Positions 11,481-22,559 of a DNA stretch of 64,000 nt are shown piece after piece. The notes beneath the pieces were generated by a model. It was given only the letters and a program-made list of their open reading frames with translations. It ran no database searches and was not told the origin of the DNA. Position 1 is the stretch's first letter; each line of letters starts with the position of its first letter. This DNA is from Sipunculus nudus (Eukaryota; Annelida; Sipuncula; Golfingiida; Sipunculidae), in assembly GCA_026874595.1 (NCBI GenBank), contig CM049316.1, positions 7,766,339-7,830,338 of the forward strand, read 5' to 3'. A program made the position numbers and the translations under genes.

Positions 11481-14295
11481 TCCCTATTGCTCCCTTCAAT
11501 GAAAGTATCTGACAAGGTCTCTTTGTGCCATCTTCTTTGGATACAATTTATAGAAGATCTCCTTCCTGTGTTCCTGGTAATGATAGTCACACTGTCAAGT
11601 TTGATGTACTGAGTATGGAGCGCATGACGAAAATAAACTCCGCATTCTGAATCTCCATGTCATAACCATCAATATATTTCTAACAGGGGGTAATTTCAAT
11701 AATATAACTTGGTGAGGTGGGTTTCTTCTCGTGTCCCTTGACGTTACATTATCGGTTATTTTAGTTACCCTTGTAGGATCCTTGTAGGAAAATTAGAATT
11801 TTTAGATTAATTTTTATTTTTAGATTAGACAAATCAAATTATGACGTAAACCCCGTCCAACAATACCAACAGACGGTATAAAAAAAGCATTCTACATGAC
11901 AATAAACAGGGAGTCAGAATCAGAACATTATAAGTTCTTGTCACGTGTGACTGTGAATGCTGCAGACATCACAGGGACTCTGCCTGACACACAACCTTGC
12001 AGAATTAAACCCCCAGAAAGTGCGTCAAACGTGCACATCTGCAGCCTTTATTAACACTTGGTGTTTTGATTATTGTCTTTCTGACAAACCTGCTGCTATC
12101 GTACTCGTACAGCCAGCCACCGGAAGTTATTGCGAAATTGCAATGTGTCCAAGTGTCATATAATGTCACAAAGGATTACTTCAAGTTCATATTATTTGCC
12201 AAAGCCAATTATAATCACTACATTCATTAAGAGCTCAGTTGCAATAATCAGCTTTTCTGCAAAACCACGATACCATTAATTGTGACATTAAATATTTATT
12301 TTCCATTCGCAATTTTAAGTTTATAATTAAAACCATTAGCTTTAATGTAATTAACTAAAATGTGTGCAAAGCATTTTAATTGTATAATTTTGTAATTGAA
12401 CCTAATAATCAATAGAATGGTTAAGTAAATGTAATATAAATTACCTTTGTATAATTGTTATTATAGTTTAAATAATCAACTTAATAAAACTAAATCATTT
12501 TAAGTTGATAAACACCGCATTTCCCATGTTAAACCAAATACATGGAAAATGATTTGGACTCAGAATGTTGCAGGCTTGAGCGAGTTTTACTCCTAAAGAC
12601 GGTCTATATTTACCGGTATCGTTTAATGCCGGTTCCTCATGCACGCCGGGCATTTCGTGGAGCTGTTAACTGCCAGGTGCAGGCGATCCGGCCATCATTG
12701 CATTTTCATCAATCTTTTATGTTCTAGAGATGACTGGCAACGATCAAACCCCGCAGGAAAAACAAAGCTACCGGAAACTTACCATCAAAACCAACCAATC
12801 AAAATTCACATATCCAGGGTGGCCGTTCCCGTCCCTGCATAAGTTAACAAAATGAGGATACTAACTGATAATCCACACCACATGATTACCGGGTCCTTAA
12901 GCATAAAATTGGATAATGTATAGATCTGTTCTTTCAGATATTAGATCTAATAAGGCTAATATAGGTGCGTCCGCTGTATTAAAATAGCACAAAACTCACT
13001 ACTGCAAATCCTATGAATAACTGTGGACGGACACCTTATCATATGCGTCTTTCTTTGTGTGTTTGTTTAAATGCATCTTACCTAGATAAATTTAGGTGAC
13101 TAGAATATTACGTGTTCATTATTTTGTATTTTGAGGCCTGGTAAGTTTTATTCAAAATACGACAGTTGGTGTTGCAAGTTCAATCAATGGATTCACCCCA
13201 GCGTAGTTTCTCATAGAAGACGCTGCGCTAGAACCTTCGCTAGTAAATGTCAAATTTCTCAAGATGAAAGATAATTATTTACACAATTTCGGTATCGTTC
13301 CCGACTGCCCAAGAATAAATACGACTTTTTTCCGTGGCGTGGACACAGATGATTTGCGTGACGAAAATCCAGTATAGCGCCACTAGATTACGAAACCATT
13401 ATAAGTTACTATTGCACGAACAACTTAAAACACGTTTCTCTCCTTTGTAACGGATAAAAATTCACATATATTGGACCATTAGCACGATCTTGGAAAATTT
13501 CCGATATTTGTATTTAATATAACTGTGTTAAATAAAAGTTATAATAGTTTTATACAATGCAGAAGTGTAAATGTAAAATGATATTCATGATACTTATGAG
13601 AAATGTCTATATGGCGACAAAAATTACACTTCTTTTATTGTCTGCACGACTTATGTGTCATGTCTGTAATTCCGAGGCCAGTGGACAAATCTTATATGAA
13701 GCACCTGACACAAAGAGTACATTTAATATCATTTAGTTATTTGAAAATATAAAGTCACCACCGTGGGATAAAAACGGACAACACAATAATGAAAAATGCT
13801 GTCTATAAATGTTAGTCCTTTAAATAGATTTCCAGGGGCACTGGCTAACAATAAGATTACTTGTATTAATTAATTGATAAAAAGGTGGAAAATGCATTTT
13901 ATTTAATTATCTTACATTTTATATAACATGAAAAGAAGAATAAGCAGCTAATAAAGATAATGAGGTTATCTTCGCTGGCAGTATGATTAAATTAATAGAA
14001 TTCTATACCTGACACCAGCTAACCGAATAAAGCCGTGTAAGAATACAAAACCCTACGAATGCAATCATTAGTGTATCTGGCGGTACCAAATTAAATCTAA
14101 CAAAGTCTAGCCGTCTCTGATCAAAACAGTGAGGAAGGTATCAAATGTCTGCTACCCAACTATTAGGACAAATTGACAGTCCCTGATCAAGAGTTTGAGA
14201 AAACTATCAAACTAAACTAATATATCAAACCGATTATTGAATTAGATGTATGTGGTTGCCAAGCGATCACTGACCCCCCCCCCAACCGGCCCCCC

Positions 14296-14298
<3 letters not shown>
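11481..14298. other. non-coding stretch, no gene seen
   Basis: AT-rich DNA with short open frames only. I found no splice-bordered exon, RNA gene or recognisable mobile element. Confidence 0.5.

Positions 14299-14366
<68 letters not shown>
14299..14366. repeat. (AT)n microsatellite next to C-runs
   Basis: Two TA runs separated by a single C (TATACATATA), directly after C-runs at 14273-14296. The ORF through it is microsatellite-encoded. Confidence 0.97.
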
Positions 14367-14369
<3 letters not shown>

Positions 14370-15722
14370 TTTGCAACCTGGGGGCACCCACGCATTTATT
14401 CCATCGCATAAATAGCTTAATTATTTATTGTACTTTATTGCATATAATTATTATGAATCTATAATTGGACGTAACATTTGAGATGACAGAATGACGCAAG
14501 CATGTACTCGGTGAGACGATAGAATGACGCACGCTCTTGAACAGGCTTTGGTTGTACATACAGATATTGTACTAATATATCAGCATATCTCGATGAAAGT
14601 GCAACATGGTTAGTGTCAGACGAAACCTGTGGCGCGATGAAGAACGCCGGATATCAGGTCTGGTCGGAATTTTATTATAAAACTTTATGTGGGGACTTTA
14701 TTTGATAGGTGAAGGCGCGGATCAAGGATTTTTTTTACTGTTAGGGGTCAACGGGTTGTTATGCATAAAAATTGTCTGAAAAAAGTCGTTAGTTGAGAGG
14801 GGTGTCTTGACCCCCAGTACCCCCGTCATGCATAAGATTTGTCTATAAAAAGGTCGTTGGTTGGTAGCAGGAGGGTTGGACCCCCCCCCCCCTGGATCCG
14901 CCCATGAGGTGTCACAATTCTCCGAAAAGGTATATTACCGCATACATCACGTTCAGCTGCTGCGCTTAATTGTTCATACCAAGTCTCCTCAAGTTCTCAG
15001 TTAAATTAAAACTCTGCAGAAAGTCGAGTCAGGGACTGAGAAAAAGTTACTGAAGACTTTGCTGCGAATCCACCCATTTATTGTGGTTTACGTTTTCCAA
15101 TACAATCTATCAAAGTTCCCAATGAATGTTTAATTATGTCGAAAGGTAGACCATGGATCAAGATATTAGATATTTAAAATTAAATGTTGACCGAATGAAT
15201 TAACATTAGATTCGGATGTCAGCAGTAGCGCTGACGTAGGCACCTTCCAATCCTTGCGTCTGTATATGAAAACCGGACATTATTATGAATAAAGGAGTAA
15301 ACCTTGATAAAAAGAAGTTGGTCACAGGAAAGAAACAGCGTGACAGGAGTCATTGAAATCGGCATGATAAATTGACAGAATGATCATGATAAAAAATAAC
15401 GGCAAAAACATGAGTCAACATACATTTAGATCAGCTATAATTAATCTTCATAAAGTAAAGCATGTTTTTATAATTATCATTCTCGGAGGAAAACAATCAA
15501 ATAACGATAAACAGTTGACGGTTAGAGTAGTTTATTTTAAGTTTGGTATACAAAACTTGCACCTTCTGTCATTGTTTAATAATACAGTAAATTTAAGAAA
15601 CAACACAGTTTATTTAAACTATTTTATTTTTCCCTCATTGTTTGCACTCGAAGACCAATTTAGTTTTATTCTAAATGCGACAGGTAGCGCTGCATATTAA
15701 TCGACTGCATGCATTGTCGTAC
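14367..15722. other. non-coding stretch
   Basis: No gene supported. Two similar GGTCAAC/GACCCCC-containing segments around 14730-14900 (both with ATGCATAA...TTGTCT and GTCGTT) look like a degenerate local duplication ending in a C12 run at 14881-14892. Confidence 0.45.
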
Positions 15723-15903
15723 CTTCTGATGAATGGGGCTGCGATAGCCTCTTTAAAAATAATTTAAATTCATCCTGATTTATAAGATAAAATGGAAATC
15801 GGCCCATCTCATTCAGGACACAATAGGTGTCGTTTCGAAAAACGTGCATGTCCGAGGTGTGATCCCTGAGGAGTCCCATGACAACGGTGGATGTTGACAC
15901 CAT
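15723..15903 (-). CDS. candidate coding exon, unknown protein
   Basis: An ATG at 15903-15901 opens a minus-strand frame of 60 codons plus one base, ending ATCAGAAG followed by the strong donor GTACGA at 15722-15717. The peptide has protein-like composition (VVMGLLRDHTSDMHVFRNDT, then GRFPFYLINQDEFKLFLKRL). No acceptor stands immediately upstream, so it would be a first coding exon. The start context (CTGATGG) is only fair. I recognise no domain, and the next exon is not visible. Confidence 0.3.
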
Positions 15904-17027
15904 CAGTTATAATATAGATTCCATACAACGTGGCTGTAGGTCCCCTAGGAGCTATGCTGGATTATTTCTACATTTTCCCCCTGGTACGACCTCCGTACAA
16001 AGAAAAAAAAATTTAGCGGCGAGGTATTTAACTCTGGGAGACTGATGTTCATTACTTGTTTTATCGCTAAAGCAGAACCAAGTGTCTCATTTGACGTATA
16101 ACCTATAGGGCATTCAAGTTCTCAACTGTGATTTACAATATTAAAGCCTGTAAACCGGCCGGTTCTTTGACCATAGAGAGGAATGAATATTCCAATTCAG
16201 CAGTTAAATACGCATAAAATTTATAGCCCCGTTTATATAACCATATTTTATCAAAAAAACATATATCTCAACATTATGTCTTTACAGTGGAACCCCCCCC
16301 CTCCCCCGCCAGAACAAATGCTACCTATTATCTTCTAATGGGCTTAAATATGGTCCTTATAATAGCAAGCTTCTCTATAAACAGTTGAATTAGTACATAC
16401 AGTGAATGTTTTTTTACTTCGCTGTACTTTGTTTTAGAAAATAGTGCGTTAAGTAGAAAACACTCTCTTCTAGAATGAAGGGGACAATCAAGAAAACATT
16501 CTTGTGTCAATAAAATAAGATGACTGAGAAATAGGAAATGATTGATCTCTTAAAATAATATCTGTGTCCAGGCAGTAACTCCCTAAACAAGAAACATTTA
16601 TCAGACGCTAATAAATGGTACAGAAAAAATAAATTGCTCGTCTGTTAACTCTCACTGTCAACTAAATAACATAATGGGACCAAGCAATCATTACAAACTG
16701 GAAGCAGATATTACCGGGGAGAAGTGTTACAGTTATAACATTTAGGATTGATGTAGATAAAATCAGACATGATTTAAAATCAGACACAGATATGATGCAG
16801 TCATCACGATTAAGATTATTACTGGACTTCACTGGATAGAAGCGATATTGTTATCACGGACTAGGAGTGATACGGATATTAGTGGACGGAAATTATGCGA
16901 CATGGCAAACTGTGAGTGACAATATTATTATTCTTGCCATGCTGCGAAACGGGCTTTATAAGACATGAGTGCTGCAGTTATCACGAGCTCTGAGTAAAAC
17001 AGACACAACTGGGACGGCCAACCATTT
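15904..17027. other. non-coding stretch
   Basis: No gene seen. From about 16740 to 16910 there are loose repeats of AGATA/ATCAGACA-type words that may be a decayed extension of the minisatellite that follows. Confidence 0.4.
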
Positions 17028-17449
17028 AATGGCCATGGGAAACATTGGCCAAGGCTAACCACGTCATGGCAATGGACAACATTAGTCAAGATAACCATGT
17101 CATGGCCATGGAACACATTAGTCAGACTAACCACGGCATGGCCATTGAAAACATAAGTCAGGCTAACCACGTCATGGTCATGGTAAACATTAGTCAGGCT
17201 AACCACGCCATGGTCATTGAAAACATAAGTCAGGCTAACCACGTCATGGCAATGGACAATATTAGTCAGGCTAACCACGTAATGGCAATGGGACACATTA
17301 GTCAGGCTAACCACGTCAAGGCCGGAGGAAATACCAGACAGGCTAACCACGACATAGCCAGGGGAAATACAGCAAGTTTAACCAAGTCAAGATCAGGGGA
17401 AATGTCGGCAAGGCTTATAACGTCAAGACAGTTGGAAATACCGATGTAG
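17028..17449. repeat. 36-bp minisatellite, about 11 units, open on both strands
   Basis: Units of 36 bp follow the pattern ACATTAGTCAGGCTAACCAC then GTCATGGCAATGG. Central units are nearly identical, and those at both ends drift. Because 36 is a multiple of three the array is open on both strands: plus frame 17045-17449 encodes 12-residue repeats such as NISQANHVMAMD, and the minus frame 16928-17350 encodes repeats such as VVSLTNVFHGHD. No signal peptide, flanking exon border or start context singles out either frame, so I call it a repeat and not a gene. A repetitive secreted or structural peptide cannot be excluded. Confidence 0.9.
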
Positions 17450-18619
17450 TACACTGTGCAACCCTATTGTAAAAAGGTGGACATGTGAGGTCATTCACAT
17501 CCAAAACGGGATTGAGATACAGAAACCTGGCAAGATAACCAATATTGTCGAACGGAAGCGGTTGGTTAGGCTGATATAAAGAAATATTGACCGGAAGGAG
17601 TCACATAAATATGTAAGTGCTCAGTTAAATGAATTTAGCTATAACTCTCTTATACCAGCTTTATACCAGCCCTCAAAGAAAACTGCTGGCCAGAGCGCAT
17701 CGGCAAACATGCATAAACTCTCTGGCACCAATGAGATAAACCAATCATTATATCTTTTCACAAAGACACAGTAAGTTTGGATTTACTTAATCAATGATGG
17801 TAAAATATAGCATTATGCTACCCTGGACAGGGTTATGGGATATGACTTTTTACGATATCAGATTCTGGCTGTGGATGGCTTCACTCGATATCTGGTTACC
17901 GTGCAAACAGGAATCAAAGAAGCAGATCACACATTCTTCTTCTGGTGTCCGTCCTGGAAAAGTGCTGTTCCACCAGGCAGAGCGTTTCCCCCCTCTAACA
18001 TAAGAGAACATATCGAGATGTCAGAGCGCACATACCTTCCAATGTCGAGTCCCGCACTCTATACTTCAATGAGGATAGATGCAATTATTTTCGTCCTTTT
18101 TTAACAACACCGTAAGGGCTACAAGTACAAAGATTAAAATAATCCAGACGAACCGTTGCGTACTTATGTGGGTTCTAATTGGGTACCTCAGCATGCTTCA
18201 ATATTAATTACGGTTAACCGCTATTCCACATCAGCCTCATCCTCTGTTTATTTAGTGAAACGTATAACGTTTGAGTAAGGCATTAACACTGGATAATTTG
18301 TTTGTATATTCTTATATATAGTGTGGATCGCCAACAGGAATACATAATGGTTCACTTCGTTGAGTTGAAATATGATTACTGGTACAGTTAACGCTTACTG
18401 TGGTTGCCTTTGTACCCGCGGCGCTTAATTTTCGCGGTTTTTGTATTTTTAAAAGATTCACGGAGTTCCTTTTTCGCGCTCTTTCATTAGTCTAGTAGCG
18501 TTACCGGTGTTTCTTTTATTGTGGTTCATGTGTCTGTAAGCATTCAGTTTCGTGTCAAGCGCAAACCCTATGCGCTGCTATAAATAACCACACCTGCTAA
18601 ACTCTCGCGGAGTTCAGAA
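17450..18619. other. non-coding stretch
   Basis: No supportable gene. The plus frame at 17835-18104 (opening GYDFLRYQILAVDGF) has a protein-like start but no splice borders or known motif, so I leave it uncalled. Confidence 0.4.
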
Positions 18620-19343
18620 TGTTACGGAACCTAATAACAACAGACCACGTAGTCATGAAATTTTGTTATGGAGATAAAAATAAATCACATTCTGTAACAC
18701 TAGGCAGCGTGAAATGTCTAGGGGAATGAATAAAGAAGTCAGTGTTTTTTTTTTTTTGTTAACAAATAATTATAATTTATTCTTAAAACAATCCTAACAT
18801 TACAATACACTAAATTAATACAATTACACAGTATAACAACAGTACAACAGCAAATCAATACAATTACACAGTATAATAAATAAAGTGTACAGTACCTGGA
18901 TACTACCACTTTCACAACGACAACAAGTCCTTTAAAACTTAAAATCTAGATGAACAGTTCAAATAAATCTTCTCAGAGAATAATAGTCCAATTTAATCAC
19001 AAAATCAATCTGTTGTAATCCAAAAGTGAAGTTCTAGTAGTGATCCCAAAGGCAAACTGAAGACTGAATAAATCCGTCACAAAGTTCGAAGATGATCTAT
19101 AACTGCTGCAATTATCGGAAAGGTGCACAAACTGACTCACACTCTTTTGTGTCCGCTGGAATATTTCTCTATCCTCTCCTCGGCTCTAAAATATAGCCCC
19201 TATTTATAACTTTTCATCCGAAAATTCTAGAAACTTCTATATTTTACGACCAATCCCAAAGAACCGAAGAATACATAATACACACGCCCAAAGAACATTT
19301 CAAGACACGCGCTCGAAGAGCGCGACCAGCCAAGAAAGTTCCA
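18620..19343 (-). repeat. 3' LTR of the Ty3/gypsy element
   Basis: 724 bp starting TGTTACGGAACC; similarity to the partner LTR ends near AGAAAGTTCCA. It directly abuts truncated RT sequence, with no polypurine tract and no RNase H between. The deletion therefore removed the end of pol together with the inner edge of the LTR. Confidence 0.88.
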
Positions 19344-19733
19344 GATTAGTATGAGCGCTGGAACGTGGCTGGCGAGTTCTTCATGCCAAACGGCATAACT
19401 TTATACTGGTACAGTCCTTGCGGCGTCACAAATGCGGACACTTCTTTCGCTCGTTCTGTCAGCGGAACCTGCCAGAATCCTTTAAGCAAGACAAACTTGG
19501 AGACATAACTGGAGCTACCGACTATATCAATACAATCATCGATCCTTTGAATCGGGAACGTGTCAGTCTTGGTGACAAAGTTTAGTTTTCGATTCTCTGT
19601 GCATATACGGTAACTTCCATCAGGTTTTGGCACAAGAACGCATGGTGAACTCCAGTTACTGTTACTTGGTTCAATAAAATCATCGTCCAGCAAATGTTGA
19701 ACCTCATCTTGTAGATACTTTTGATTTTCTGTG
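19344..19733 (-). pseudogene. reverse transcriptase fragment (catalytic Asp lost)
   Basis: The frame 19693-19346 carries the N-terminal half of a Ty3/gypsy RT: SNWSSPCVLVPKPDGSYR, the LLKGFWQVPLT block and MPFGMKNSPATFQR. The position before LLKGFWQV, where the family has the first catalytic Asp, is Val (GTC at 19492-19490). The segment stops before the YxDD box, and RNase H is absent. It is in a different frame from the upstream linker, from a one-base shift near 19725. It cannot encode an active enzyme. Confidence 0.9.
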
Positions 19734-20351
19734 AGGATGTTGCTTGACTGCGCTTACCTCGCCAACATCGACGTCATGGCACAATATGTTAGTTCGCGTT
19801 GGAATGTCACTAAACGAATGTTCATAATTCCGCAGTAGGTTCTTGAGATCTTGTTGTTGTTGTGCGGTAAGCTGTGACGGTTTGGCATCCAGGTTGTTAA
19901 GCACGTCTGAATTTTTTAGTGGTACTGTTCTACACTGAATGTCTACATCACACTTACAATCAGTATCTACTTTAACTGGGTCAGGGTCAGTATTTACACA
20001 ATTAACAGCAGTAACATTATGTACAACAACTGATGTGCTATTTCTGTCATTATATGGTTTCAAAATGTTAACATGGCACAGCTTTTTTTTCTTACGCCTA
20101 TCGGGTGTTAACAGTATGTAATTTTTATCACTGACATTCTTGTCAACAATGTAAAGACCAAAATGCCTTGCGTCCAGCAGTCTGCCAGGGATGGGTAGTA
20201 AGGCAAGGACCTTTTCACCAGGCTCAAACGTCATACTTACAGTGTGCTTGTCATACTTTGTTTTCATTTTACTTTGTGCAGATTTAAGATAAGGCTTGGC
20301 AATCTCACAAGCATTGTGTAGTTTTGTGCGAAAGTCTGAGACATTCTGCAA
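19704..20351 (-). pseudogene. integrase C-terminus fused to pre-RT linker
   Basis: A continuous 215-codon frame. Its first ~100 residues match the integrase C-terminal region of Ty3/gypsy elements: KMKTKYDKHT, FEPGEKVLALLPIPG, then an FGLY block in the place of the GPY/F module, and LCHVNILKPYND. The following ~100 residues are the acidic linker leading into RT (LTAQQQQDLKNLLRNYEHSF, SDIPTRTNILCHDVDVGE), a section that in ordinary gypsy elements follows protease. Having both in one frame is the key evidence for integrase-before-RT order. The ATG is internal to pol and is not a real translation start. Confidence 0.9.
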
Positions 20352-20840
20352 TTAACTAAGAGAATCAGGATCCCCGCACAAGAGTTTCCCTTTAAGCAGT
20401 TTTAATGGACCCCGAACTGAGTGTCCAAAAACTAGTTCAAAGGGACTGAAACCCAAGGACTTTTGAAAGGATTCACTGATTCTCTAACAATAAGTCCTAA
20501 TCATGTGTTTTAATGTCTGGTGAAAACGCCCTAGGGAGCCCTGACTTTCAGGATGGTATGGCGAAAAGCTGTACTGTTTTATATCTAGCTCAAGCATAAC
20601 TTGCTGGAATTAGCCAGACATAAAATTAGTCCCTTGGTCAGACTGGACGGATTTTGGTACTCAAAAAGTTGTAAAAACTTGGTCAGAGCTTTGACAACAC
20701 CTTTGTCATTAATTTTGCGCAATGGTATTACCTCAGGGAACCTGGTAGATGCGCACATAATTGTCAGCATGTATTCATGTCCTGATTTTGTTCTGGGCAA
20801 TGGTCCAATACAAACTAAGTAATCCTACTAAGTGGTTCAT
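20352..20840 (-). pseudogene. integrase catalytic core, broken
   Basis: The DDE core can be followed through two frames. CIGPLPRTKSGHEYMLTIMC (from about 20812 down) is the start; the residue expected to be the first catalytic Asp is Val (GTT, 20815-20813). SDQGTNFMSG holds the second Asp (20639-20637), and YHPESQG holds the Glu (20549-20547). The third block SPFELVFGHSVRGPLKLL is near 20400-20460. A one-base shift lies near 20650, a TAA at 20612-20610, and a further stop near 20485. The enzyme, which would insert element cDNA into host DNA, is dead here. Confidence 0.88.
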
Positions 20841-21110
20841 CAAAAACAGGAATAGGCCTAAGTGGGGCTTTAGGGGGATTCTGATTTGCCTTGCCTACCA
20901 TCTGGCATGTATGGCATGATTTACAATATTGTACAACATCTCTCCTGAGGTTAGGCCAATAGAAATGTGTACTAACTTTCTGATAAGTTTTATTTATACC
21001 TAAATGGCCAGACAAAGGAGCCTTATGTGCCATGCTTAGAATTTCATTGCGAAAGCTTTTGGGCATTACTATTTGATGTTTGATGGCCCACTCATCATCA
21101 GCGTTTACAT
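20815..21110 (-). pseudogene. integrase N-terminal HHCC zinc-finger domain
   Basis: The frame 21066-20815, extendable upstream to about 21110 (DDEWAIKHQIVMPKSF), has the paired His in AHKAPLSGHLG and the paired Cys in CKSCHTCQ. FYWPNLRRDVVQY lies between them, the usual H2C2 integrase domain of Ty3/gypsy elements. All four zinc ligands are present. It is frame-shifted relative to the core domain that follows. It joins gag-like sequence with no protease between, marking a deletion. Confidence 0.9.
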
Positions 21111-21129
21111 CAGGTGTGAGAAATATTTA

Positions 21130-21640
21130 TCAAACCCTTTTTCTTGAAAAGGTGGGACAAGTCTAATGTGTTAGTAACATCAAAACTGTGAGTTTGGGCA
21201 GCACTTAGACTATGTTCTAGTTTAAGTATTTCTAAACCCCAGTCGTTTTAACTCAGTTTCTTTTTCTTTTTCTTTTTCTAATTCTTACCGTTTTAATCTT
21301 TCATGTTCTTCCCTCTCTTCTTTAAGTTTTTCTAATGCTAATTGTTTTAATGCTAGTTCATGTTGTTTTTCTAAATTTTTTAATTCTTACTGCATAGCAA
21401 GGCTGTCATTTTTCTATGTTTCCACTTCACTATCTTCAATTAAACCTTTGCTTACCAGATCTTGCATGATTTTAGCAATGAAATCAGGCTTTCTCAAAGC
21501 TTTTTTCACAACTAGCCCTAAGTGTTGTCCCAAACGCAACAGCCGTTCTTTTTTCAACTGTTAAAGTTGATCTGGATCGGGATCTTCAACAAATGTCTCA
21601 GGTTTGATATCTGCCACGTTAAGATGTTAAAAAATAAAAA
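21130..21640 (-). pseudogene. gag remnant with charged coiled coil
   Basis: Reading the minus strand, LGLVVKKALRKPDFIAKIMQ, DLVSKGLIEDSEVET and a strongly charged Lys/Glu/Leu stretch (NLEKQHELALKQLALEKLKE and onward to about 21250) form a helical N-terminal gag-like region, followed by EILKLEHSLSAAQTHSFDV. Two TAA codons interrupt the coiled coil. The rest of gag (capsid, zinc knuckle) and protease are missing. The assignment rests on position after the primer binding site and on the N-terminal coiled-coil type common in such elements. Confidence 0.7.
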
Positions 21641-21728
21641 AAAAAAACACTGAGATAAATCCTATAAACAACATATTGTAAACAATGTGTCTATGTCAAG
21701 GCCTAATAAAATTTCAACACTTTTAAGC

Positions 21729-21746
21729 ATCCCGGATGAGCCCCCT
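21729..21746 (-). other. primer binding site resembling tRNA-Pro
   Basis: Six bases inside the 5' LTR edge the minus strand reads AGGGGGCTCATCCGGGAT. The tRNA-Pro type primer site known from gammaretroviruses differs from this at two of 18 positions (the first base and the tenth). Position, length and match all fit a reverse-transcription primer site. Confidence 0.8.
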
Positions 21747-21752
21747 ATTTTA

Positions 21753-22369
21753 TGTTACGGAACCTAATAACAACAGTTCACGAAGTCGTGACGAGCATAA
21801 ATTTTGTTATGGTGATACAAAAATCACATTCTGTAACACTAGGCAGAGTGAAATGTCTAGGGGAATTAATAAACAAGTCAGTGTTTTTTTTTGTTAACAA
21901 ATAATTATACTTTATTCTTGAAACAATCCTAAAAGTACAATAGACTAAATCAATACAATTACACAGTATAATAAATAAAGTGTACAGTACCTGGATACCA
22001 CCACTGTCACAGCGACAACAAGTCCAATTCAATCACAAAATCAGTCTGTTGTAATCCAAAAGTAAAGTTCTGGTAGTGATCTCGAAGGCAAACTGAAGAC
22101 TATATTAAATCCGTCACAAACTTTGAAGAAGATCTATAACTGCTGCAATTATCGGAAAGTCGACAAACTGACTCACACTCTTCTGTGTCCGCTGGAATAT
22201 TTCTCTCTCCTCTCCTCGGCTCTAAAACACAGTCCCTATTTATAACTTTTCATCCGAAAATTCTTGAAAATTCTATTTCACGAACAACACCAAAGAACCC
22301 AACAATACATAATGCACACGCCCAAAGATTATCACAAGACACAAGCCCAGAAAGTACCAGAAAGTTCCA
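21753..22369 (-). repeat. 5' LTR of the Ty3/gypsy element
   Basis: 617 bp from TGTTACGG to about AAAGTTCCA. It matches the 3' LTR throughout but lacks an internal segment of about 65 bp after ACAACAAGTCC (near 22023), which the 3' LTR keeps at about 18930-18990. The deletion endpoints share AGTCC, so slippage between short direct repeats is likely. The outer ~100 bp found in solo LTRs is absent. Confidence 0.88.
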
Positions 22370-22559
22370 CTCAATTTGAGTGATAGAAGGCTTCTATTCT
22401 GATTTTACACTTAAATTCTGAAGCCAAACGTCATATTCCACTGTTCTACGGAAATTTCATGAACTGTGATCTTCCTAATATGTACAAATATTCACGGGAT
22501 CACTAGCTAATTTAATCGTTTGGCGCGTCATGATTTCGAAAGTGACAGCATATGTCTTT

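Larger units (their letters stand above)
18620..22369 (-). mobile_element. decayed Ty3/gypsy LTR retrotransposon, Gmr1-type (integrase before RT)
   Basis: Two related LTRs (18620-19343 and 21753-22369), both starting TGTTACGG on the plus strand, bracket minus-strand gag and pol remains. In transcription order: LTR, tRNA-Pro-like primer binding site, gag fragment, integrase zinc finger, integrase core, integrase C-terminus, linker, reverse transcriptase, LTR. Standard Ty3/gypsy pol runs protease-RT-RNase H-integrase. Integrase first is the order reported for the Gmr1-like group. The integrase C-terminus and pre-RT linker share one continuous 215-codon frame (19704-20351), so the order is original and not a rearrangement. 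Protease, most of gag, RNase H and the RT YxDD region are missing, and frameshifts and stops break the rest. Both LTRs stop matching the solo LTRs about 90-115 bp short of the expected outer end, so no target-site duplication can be read. Confidence 0.9.

Noticed and set aside
11267-11590. Phe/Leu/Ser-rich and Lys/Glu-rich frames on opposite strands
   Set aside because: Both derive from the CT/TTC-rich tract.
14246-14464. 72-codon plus-strand frame
   Set aside because: It is made by the (AT)n tract (Ile-Tyr repeats). The same applies to frames at 29327-29527, 34560-34748 and 54578-54832.
17028-17449. CRISPR-like repeat array
   Set aside because: The 36-bp units abut directly with no unique spacers, and the surroundings are eukaryotic.
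19939-20121. Plus-strand frame in the retroelement (also 20601-20822)
   Set aside because: Antisense shadows of the integrase and linker coding region.
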